Source: Echinostoma caproni (Eukaryota > Platyhelminthes > Trematoda > Plagiorchiida > Echinostomatidae). From it: DNA of 42,498 nt. The position numbers and the translations under genes were made by a program. The notes below the pieces were generated by a model. It searched no databases, was not told where the DNA came from, and worked only from the letters and a program-made list of their open reading frames with translations. Numbering within the stretch: the stretch's first letter is position 1; each line of letters starts with the position of its first letter. Of the stretch, positions 35,595-42,498 are shown one piece after another. The stretch lies in NCBI GenBank assembly GCA_900618425.1, contig UZAN01040193.1, forward strand, positions 45,035-87,532, in the 5' to 3' direction.

Positions 35595-35756
35595 CCAAAT
35601 CCAATCTTGCGTTTCACTGCACATCGCACCACGGAAAATGTGAAGGGCTTTGAAAGTCTATTCGATGCAGTTGTGCACCACCTTTTCCTGGATAATTATA
35701 TCAGAGATAGGGATGTTAACCGGCTAAAACCAACGCCGTATCAAGTTATCGATTGA
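35595..35756 (+). CDS. Candidate exon 2 (last) of the same small gene
   Basis: A pyrimidine-rich acceptor CTCCCTTTCGTTTGTGAG ends at 35594. The following frame starts at phase 0 and reads PNPILRFTAHRTTENVKGFE, then SLFDAVVHHLFLDNYIRDRD, and ends VNRLKPTPYQVID before a TGA at 35754-35756. The composition is convincing for the C-terminus of a globular protein, but I do not recognise it. The implied intron is 83 bases, a normal short size for flatworms. The nearest AATAAA on this strand is at 36918-36923, so a 3' UTR would exceed 1.1 kb. Confidence 0.42.
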   Translation, partial: PNPILRFTAHRTTENVKGFESLFDAVVHHLFLDNYIRDRDVNRLKPTPYQVID

Positions 35757-36917
35757 TGATATTTCACTGTTGTAAGGCAATGGTCTTCAATTGTTGTTTT
35801 GGTTGCTCACTTTCGTCGTGATCTCGGGTTTCGTATGGATCTGTTTGTGACTGACTTCATACGCTGAGCACTCATACTGCTGTTGACTTCGTTCCCCGAA
35901 CCGCAACTTTTAGCGTTAGCTTGTTGTTGTAGTTACGATCGGGCACGTTACAAGGGTTAGAGGTCAGGCCTATCTTCCGGCTTTTGTGTGTGAAATGTGC
36001 GTGAGACCAGTAAAGGGGAATCAAGTACACTGTTCATCATTCAGGTAGTGGAAGTGTGTATGCAACCTGCATCGTCACCGTGACTGACCCATCCGTTACA
36101 GTTTGCGAGCAGGCATCGCCCCCACTCTAAATTCGCCTTGCTTAATTCTTACCCCATATCTGAGGCATGTACACACAGGCGGGCGTGCACAGACCTTGAT
36201 AGACCAGCTCTCAACCAAGACTCGCTCCGACATGTGTCAGCTGCGACTGATAGTTCTTTGCCAGTGTTCTTTACATTGGTTCTATCTAACCTTTGATCGG
36301 TCGACTTTCACCCTGTTAAGTGTGATGTGGGGCAGTTTCAATCGAATTCCCATGTTTTGCGGTATATACACGTGCGGTTTCAGCCAGGTAATGCGTTTAC
36401 CAAGGAGCAGTTTTGCAAGGTTGAAATGCAGCAATTATATCAGTAGTAGTAGTCGTTTTTTAGTTACCCTTATTCCGGACGACACGAAACATGTACATTA
36501 CTCGGAATCTTGCAGTCAATTGTTGACGTATTCGATCCGAGTAATCCCATGGTGCTTACCGCACTCAAAGCCAAACATGAAACTGTCGCGGTTCTGGTTG
36601 CCTAGACTGAAATTCTTTTTTTACCGACAAACTTTTGTTACCCTTCTTTGGGACTTCTGTCCTCGTTATCGTCCAATCTATTGCGGTTACTGTTTTTGCC
36701 TACTGTCTATCGGAAGCGTTCGTAGTTATTTTTGTCCATCCATGTGCGTGTCGTAGTGGGGAGCAGTTGAAGTAAACCCGCCTTGTTCTCCCTCTGGGGT
36801 GTCGTCTTCTGTGTCGATACATTAATATACAGATATGTATGTATATATTTATACATACACATATTCACATATATCTGTGTGGGTGTGCGTATTATGAACG
36901 CACGTGTATATCGATCA

Positions 36918-36923
36918 AATAAA
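36918..36923 (+). terminator. Possible poly(A) signal
   Basis: Plus-strand AATAAA. It could end the transcript of the candidate gene at 35322-35756, but a single hexamer in AT-rich intron DNA is weak evidence. Confidence 0.2.
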
Positions 36924-37065
36924 CCCAAAATTATGTCGGTCCGGAAGTAATCTTCTCTGATCCGTGTGAGTTCTTTGGCATGGGTAGAGTTGTCTGCTTA
37001 CATCATATCATCACATATCTGCTTGTTCCTAGATGCTTGTTGTTGTGTGTATATGCGTGGGTACA

Positions 37066-37080
37066 TGCGTGCGTGCGTGC
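37066..37080 (+). repeat. GCGT short tandem repeat
   Basis: About four GCGT units in a wider GT-rich stretch (37040-37110). Confidence 0.8.
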
Positions 37081-39796
37081 ATGACTTCGTATGAATGTGT
37101 GCGTGTGTTTGAGGATGTTTCCGTATTCGATTCGAATTGTCCCCGATCCTTCATATGGATTGTGAAACGGTTAGGCGTGCATTTGTCATTTTGCTAGTGA
37201 AGTATTCTTAACGAGCTATCGTTTGTAACTGTACCGGTCTAACATGCCGTGCCGGAAGTTGCTTTGGTCCGAGGTGATAGTTGCAGTGTGAAGAACGTAT
37301 CTCGAGCAGGGGGTGGAGTGGGAATGTTGGTCGGCCAATGAAACCCAGCCAGAGACTAACATAATACCATGTGTTTTTGTTCTACTCTGTCGTTATTGAT
37401 GCCATTGCTCTCGAGTTCGTTGTTATCATTATCATCAGTAATGATGGTCTGGCGTTTGTTACAATCATGACCAACGCGGTGGTGGCACAATCATCAATGA
37501 ATGAAGCTTGCCTCAGGACGTTGAACTGTCAGACCACCGCATTATCATTGGCTTCGACTGTCTCTTCCGAGTTCAGTTTTATTTCTGGTGCATAGTCATC
37601 AGTCGGAACATTTCCTCGACCAGTAACACAGTAGTACTAGTTCAATTTCACTGATACCACTATTTCCGGTGCTCTATCGATTAAAATGAAAATGAAATTT
37701 GCATATCATTTTAAAGGATGAATAACTACAGGGATCAAAATGTGATTGATTAGCACAACAAAAGTGGATTTTGCCAAATTTCGGATGAAACTTTGGCAAT
37801 ACAGCCAAGTTTGGCACCTTCTTTCTTACACTTGCCGTATTTGTGTTCAGTTCCCAATACACTAATAGTTCATCATCGACAGCTTTGGTATCTGGATGAC
37901 GGTGGACTTTGACTGAACGTGATGAGATTCGTTCACTTATAACATTTGGACAAGGTGAAACCTTGTAACTGTTTTGTCATTCATTCAGAATACTGAACTT
38001 ATTCGATGCCATAGTGTGCGAAATATTTGTTAACTTCATTCTGTTTTTCCGCCAACAATGGATAATCAAACCGCCTAAAGTTATCATCTTCACTTTGACA
38101 ATGATGCAACTTGTTACGGTGTGATATCGATGCATCCTAGAGATAGAGTGATTGAGTGTACGAAACGCTATCAACTTGGCCACAGAGGAACTACGAAAGA
38201 TCGGCAGTGGTTATCCATGACTAACACACAAAAGTCAGACAAAATTTCAATTTGGGTATGGATTGTCTGAACTTGTAATGTGTTTCACACCGCATGGATA
38301 ACCGTTTTTAATCCGTTCACAATATGGAGTACCTTTTTATTATCATGAACCCGCCCCGCCGATAGACTCCAGACATTAACAATCGGGTAATAATTTGGGC
38401 TGTTGACTGGTCAACTTGTCGTCTTGTAGATTCGGTACAGAAGTCACATTCTACTGGGGTGCTTTTTGCTTAGCGACTTAATCGCATTTGTTAATCATGG
38501 TTCCCAATTGATTTTATTGAATCACATCAGACGAAGGGGGACATTAGAACCACGTTGAAGGTTATGATGAAAAAACTAATTGTATGACTTCCTTGTAGGT
38601 TAACCAGCTGAACGTTTCTATTCACAAAAATGACACACGACAGTAACATTGTTTCTAACCTACACTCGACGGAAGAAGGACACCTTACTCTTGTTCAGCA
38701 GTACACATACAGGTTCATCGAAGAAGTCAAACGCGACGGATTTCGTCTATTTCGATAAACAACAGGTCCGTTAATTCAACCACGATGTGTGCATGACCTT
38801 GGCGACCATCGTTCAATTACCGTTTGCGATGTGAATACCGTTCAACATTGTCTGACCGGACATTTGTTTACATCTTAGCTATGTCACCCGTAAGACCTGT
38901 GCACGTGTTGTGAGGTACTACTCACAATTTTTACTATATAGTTTACACTCACCAAGAGGCAGTTGTTGGATTCCCACGGAATCCACGCGTGGATTGAAGA
39001 ATTTACTTTTGTAACTACAGCAAATGCGCATCTACTGCTCGTTTGTGGGGATTAGGATGGCCTATTCCAAATGACCTTTTTTGTTGTATATACGCCAATT
39101 AATCAATGATCATACCATTGTTCCCAATAGGCAACTGTCTCCACCACACCCACACACACACCGGTACTATCTTGTGCATTTATAACACATGTAGTTTTTT
39201 ATCGGCTCCAGCGAGTGTTCTTTGGAATGGTTAATTTAAAAATGGTCATGGTAATTTGCCTCTAGAAATCGAGACTGCACCAATCCTACACACGGACTAG
39301 CACAAGCAAAACGGGTTTGATATCGTCAATCGGTGAATAAATTATCATAAAAGCAATTACTTTCCGAAACAAACTTGAGGAAAGAGCAGAACACTGCAAT
39401 TAAACACGATTTAACTCCGGAGTTATTTCGCTTCATCTCACCTGGTGCATAATGCTAAAACTTATCTATCGGCAATTGGAATTCAATCAAAGGCTTCCTC
39501 TAAGTTTGCGCTAGGAGTTAAAAAATGAAATAGCAGTTTTTCGAAGCAGTCTATACACCATTAGTCCTTTTTGTAATGAGTTCCTCATCATTAAATATAA
39601 AATACTTCTTGATTTATACAGTGAGATATTTTTTCTACATTGGTTTTCTCCAAATTTCACTCGTTTTTCTCATGGAGACATTGTCATCCAAATTGAAAGC
39701 TCCGTGGCAGTTCTTACTTTTGATTACTTTCTCGTAAACTGATGCACATTTTTCATCAGGACTGTACTGCTTTATTTTTCAATTTGCACGTACCAG

Positions 39797-40154
39797 CCGT
39801 TCAAACTAGGACACGCTCCCTTAAACCTTACCGCACTTCTCCCACACCGCCGAACTCGGAGATCAATGATAACCAACTACAGGTTACCTCAGCTGCAATG
39901 TGCTCATCCCCACTGGGTTCCAGTGATCCCGGGTCGATGGCCCTATCACAAGAGTCTTCCTCACAAGCGCCATTTTCCACGGCCAGGAAACTTAGTGAGG
40001 ATCATTTCAATTTACGTCAGGAGATTAATGATTTAATTCAGTTGGAATTTTCCTATCCGGGTCAGCGTGGATCCCCGGCACGGGCGGCCACGGTTGCACG
40101 GAGTCAAACGAACGAGCACGAACACCGAGCCACTCCGAGGTTGTCAGAACCCAA
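39797..40154 (+). CDS. Exon of a DLC-type RhoGAP gene (linker region)
   Basis: Internal exon 15 kb downstream of the previous coding exon. Three AG sites lie close together (39759, 39796, 39809); only the one at 39796 (GCACGTACCAG) gives the phase-1 entry that the exon ending at 24831 requires, making a joined GCC (Ala). The donor is CCAA|GTGAGT after 40154, phase 2. It encodes about 119 residues. The first part is Ser/Pro-rich (RSLKPYRTSPTPPNS). A helical-looking stretch EDHFNLRQEINDLIQLEF lies about two thirds of the way along, followed by an Arg/Ala/Ser-rich tail. No known domain is recognised. The ORF itself opens at 39742, but the bases before 39797 look intronic. Confidence 0.83.
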
Positions 40155-40674
40155 GTGAGTGAATAATCCTAAATTTGACAACCATTCGGAGATAACGATG
40201 GAATAATTTATTGGATATATCATGTTTAATCAATTGTTTCCCATGAATTGCCTAAAGAATTATTTTATATCTGTACTGCGTTGATACCTAATGTTTATAT
40301 TTCAGGCATCGCACCGAGAATCTTTGTGACCACGCATTATGAAAACTGGATTTTATTTTTCCACTAGAATGTATATTGAAAGACGTACTTTCGCTTTAAT
40401 TTGCGATTGACCCTGTTTGCTAACCTGAAGGTAAGCGGAGTCCTTAGTTGTTTCAGTGAGATTTAAGCTGTCTAACGGCAGAGTACAAAACAACCAATTT
40501 CAGAATTGGATGAAGAAATCGAACTTAGTTGATCTTTGTAAAATTATTCCAAAAATAATTTCAATTTGATGTTTCAAACCGTATTAAAAGGACTATGTTT
40601 GACTGTGTTTGACTGAACCGAAAAATGCTCAACCGGATATCCTCTCGTTTGACCAACCGTTTCACTCATTTTAG
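40155..40674. other. Intron between the last two coding exons
   Basis: 520 bases. An internal pair of splice-like sites (CAG at 40305, AAG|GTAAGC at about 40431) bounds sequence with stops in all frames, so it is not a coding exon. Confidence 0.7.
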
Positions 40675-41118
40675 CGTGGCAGTTGATCTGGTTGATAATC
40701 GCGGTTTCGGACCCCGATCACGGCAGCATCCATTCCGCTGGTCTAGTGGGGCACATACGTCAACCCCGAAATCTACACACAAAATAGACGACGATCGCGC
40801 CTCTCCCGGACGATCTCAACCGAAAATCCTCGTGCACTCTCCGGTCTCCTCGTCCTCCCTGGCGCTGGAGGCGAGCAGTGTGGATCGGATTACCTGGGTT
40901 GGGAAACGGGCTCGAATTCGACCAGACCCGGCCACAGATATATCCGCAGATAGTCAGCTGAACGGTGGCGCATTCTGGGAAGGGGATACAGATGTCGGAG
41001 ATCGAATATCCATTTGGTTTCTCACATCTGGACAGCTGGCATTATTGCGCAAACTGGGCCTTGTACAGCTCACCTCATTGGCCGAAAAACATTGCGTCAA
41101 CCGATCACCTTTTAGCTG
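40675..41118 (+). CDS. Exon with the pre-GAP segment of a DLC/STARD-type RhoGAP
   Basis: The acceptor CACTCATTTTAG at 40674 and donor AGCTG|GTAAGA after 41118 bound this exon; in and out phases are both 2. It encodes about 148 residues. The final 33 or so (TSGQLALLRKLGLVQLTSLA followed by EKHCVNRSPFS and a split Trp codon) resemble the segment immediately before the RhoGAP domain in DLC1 and STARD13, with LLxK, LTxLxEK and FSW-type spacing. An upstream FRWSS recalls the RWHSF motif of that family. In DLC proteins the next residues start the GAP domain with its arginine finger, which speeds GTP hydrolysis on Rho proteins at focal adhesions and junctions. That part is not in the window, so catalysis cannot be judged. 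The match is from memory of the family, not from a search. Another frame is open at 40965-41204 but lacks comparable similarity. Confidence 0.8.
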
Positions 41119-42000
41119 GTAAGAGCTGGTCATTTGACATGTTAGATGGGCTTTTTGAGACAGATCCAGGTATCTTACATGCTTCATCAGACGTGTTTCC
41201 TTAACCCGAGACGTTTATGGATTTTTTTAGTTGTAAATCGATATTGTGTTTTTTAATTCCCCCTAAATCAATGTGTGCATTTTGTGGCATATGCTTGTTG
41301 GTGTGACAACAACAAGTGGAGTATTCCCGAGTAGCCTAGGGGTGTGTGGGGGGTGGGGTGGGGGGATCAAAACCTCGCATGACGGCTAGAGCGTAATCAA
41401 TACAGCACTGCTGACGATTCCAAACACGAATTAACCAGCTGCAGTCTTTCTTTGGTCATTCAGTGGCATATTGACATTGCATGATCAATCACGTTCCAAC
41501 AGCTCAGCTGCATTGCATGAATCAAGTAGCAGGTCCACTAGATTAAGGTTTGTTGCCCATTCTGTGTGAACAGTGATGGAGGAGACTTTTCTTAAGGAGT
41601 TGATTTCAGTCCAAGTAACGATATTCAATATCCGATAGGTGCTGTACGGGCTTGGAGTGGAACTAGTCGTAGAGCCTAGTCCGGGTTGCCTGGATGGTTA
41701 ACATGCTGAAATCCTTTTGTTTAGATAGGCCACCAGCACAGTTGATCTGCACTGCTGACGGTTCTCAAGGATAAGCAAACATCTGTTCAGTTTGTTTAAG
41801 CGCTTGCTATAGACTGTGTGTGATACGTGAACAAATATTTCCTACAAAGTTCAAGCTCTACCTGGCCAAATAATCTCAGAGATGAGTGTTCAAAAAGAAC
41901 ATCATGGATATGAATATGTGATAAAAATCTATTCTGGTACGGTATCACATCCAAAGTTGGAACGGATGTCTTTGAAAAAATTGTGCGTCGTGCTCATAGT
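41119..42000 (+). other. Start of the next RhoGAP intron
   Basis: After the donor at 41119. Holds a G-rich run (41340-41366), a tRNA-like stretch on the minus strand near 41350-41420 and a second A-box-like GCCTGGATGGTTAACATGC at about 41690, probably old SINE pieces. No further coding exon in the window. Confidence 0.5.
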
Positions 42001-42280
42001 ATTAGATCCGTATAGGAATGTTTGGATTAGCCACGACGAGAGAAAACCAAAAAACAACAATTTTTCTGGTTGACGACGTTTCGACCCTCTTGGAAGGCCT
42101 TTTTCAAGTCAGTTAACGAGCGAACATTAAACAAAAATCGTGAGAGAAACCGTATCAATCGGAGGTGCGTTTGATTGGTCTAGGGGGAAGGAATAATAAT
42201 AAACGTCGTCAACCAGAAAAATTGTTGTTTTTTGTTTTCTCTCGTCGTGGCTAATCCAAACATTCCTATACGGATCTAAT
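42001..42280. mobile_element. Inverted-repeat element with 80-base arms (possible Penelope-like or MITE remnant)
   Basis: The left arm 42001-42081 and the reverse complement of the right arm 42201-42280 are identical except for one missing C. They start ATTAGATCCGTATAGGAATG and end GGTTGACGACGTTT. The 119-base spacer holds, on the minus strand, GGGTCGAAACGTCGTC preceded by a GGCCTT hairpin-like stretch and CTGACTTG. That layout resembles the hammerhead-containing terminal repeats of Penelope-like elements, but the CTGATGA core is not intact. No ORF of note; the short ORFs on both strands are translations of the arms. Confidence 0.7.
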
Positions 42281-42498
42281 CTATTTTGGTAGCTTATCTC
42301 CCTCAGTGGTGCAGCAGAATAGTGTTCTGTCCGCTGAAAAAGGTCTGAACTCAAGAGTACTAGCATTTCTTCAGATCCATGCTGCTGGTTTCGTAAACAT
42401 CATTTTTACGGTCTTAAAAATCTGTTGCGTGATCATGAGCATGGGGGAGGCGGACCCCCAAGTGCGATCGCAATTGGTTTCTTGCACTGCTTTACCGC

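Larger units (their letters stand above)
35757..39796. other. Right part of the 15 kb intron
   Basis: GT-rich and moderately GC-rich to about 37400, then AT-rich. The 217-codon frame at 36103-36756 is considered doubtful. No other exon seen. Confidence 0.4.

Noticed and set aside
36103..36756. 217-codon plus-strand ORF
   Set aside because: It opens at TTG; the first ATG is well inside. Composition is rich in Cys, Phe, Ser and Leu, as in antisense or noncoding frames, with no recognisable motif. Its length alone is not enough in 42 kb of two-stranded search.
40306..40431. Possible extra exon between CAG and AAG|GTAAGC
   Set aside because: Stops in all three frames.

Overview
The window looks like nuclear DNA from a flatworm, most likely a digenean fluke. 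Four things point there. The coding pieces are short exons split by introns of up to 15 kb. There is a decayed RTE-type retrotransposon whose endonuclease and RT wording is typical of flukes, and a CR1-like retrotransposon tail. There is also a tRNA-like SINE carrying a hammerhead ribozyme, which recalls the schistosome SM-alpha repeat. I cannot name the species. There are no prokaryotic features (no operons, ribosome binding sites or CRISPR array).

The main content is one plus-strand gene that crosses almost the whole window. Five exons (10778-10977, 20968-21208, 23433-24831, 39797-40154, 40675-41118) have good splice sites and their reading phases fit one another at every junction (0/2, 2/0, 0/1, 1/2, 2/2). 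Together they give about 880 codons. Most of this is a Ser/Pro/His/Gln-rich linker. The last exon ends in a segment resembling the stretch just before the RhoGAP domain of DLC1/STARD13 proteins, so I call it the N-terminal and linker part of a DLC-type RhoGAP. The GAP and START domains would lie to the right of the window. Two weaker upstream exons (1682-1768, 9823-9862), one alternative first exon (23042-23089) and one alternative last exon (20521-20713) also fit in phase.

The introns hold the rest. On the minus strand: an RTE relic at about 4.53-6.86 kb. On the plus strand: the 3' end of a CR1-like element at 12.86-13.66 kb. Five SINE copies lie between 10 and 21.5 kb. The copy at 12372-12680 has an apparently complete type I hammerhead ribozyme, and two others keep parts of it. 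A separate dispersed repeat is present twice (8.66 and 22.56 kb). The 15 kb intron contains a minus-strand terminal exon with its own poly(A) signal (33252-32309), which is a nested gene, and a possible two-exon plus-strand gene (35.32-35.76 kb). The right edge carries an almost perfect 80-bp inverted repeat (42001-42280) with Penelope-like sequence. An assembly gap of 412 N lies at 13964-14375.
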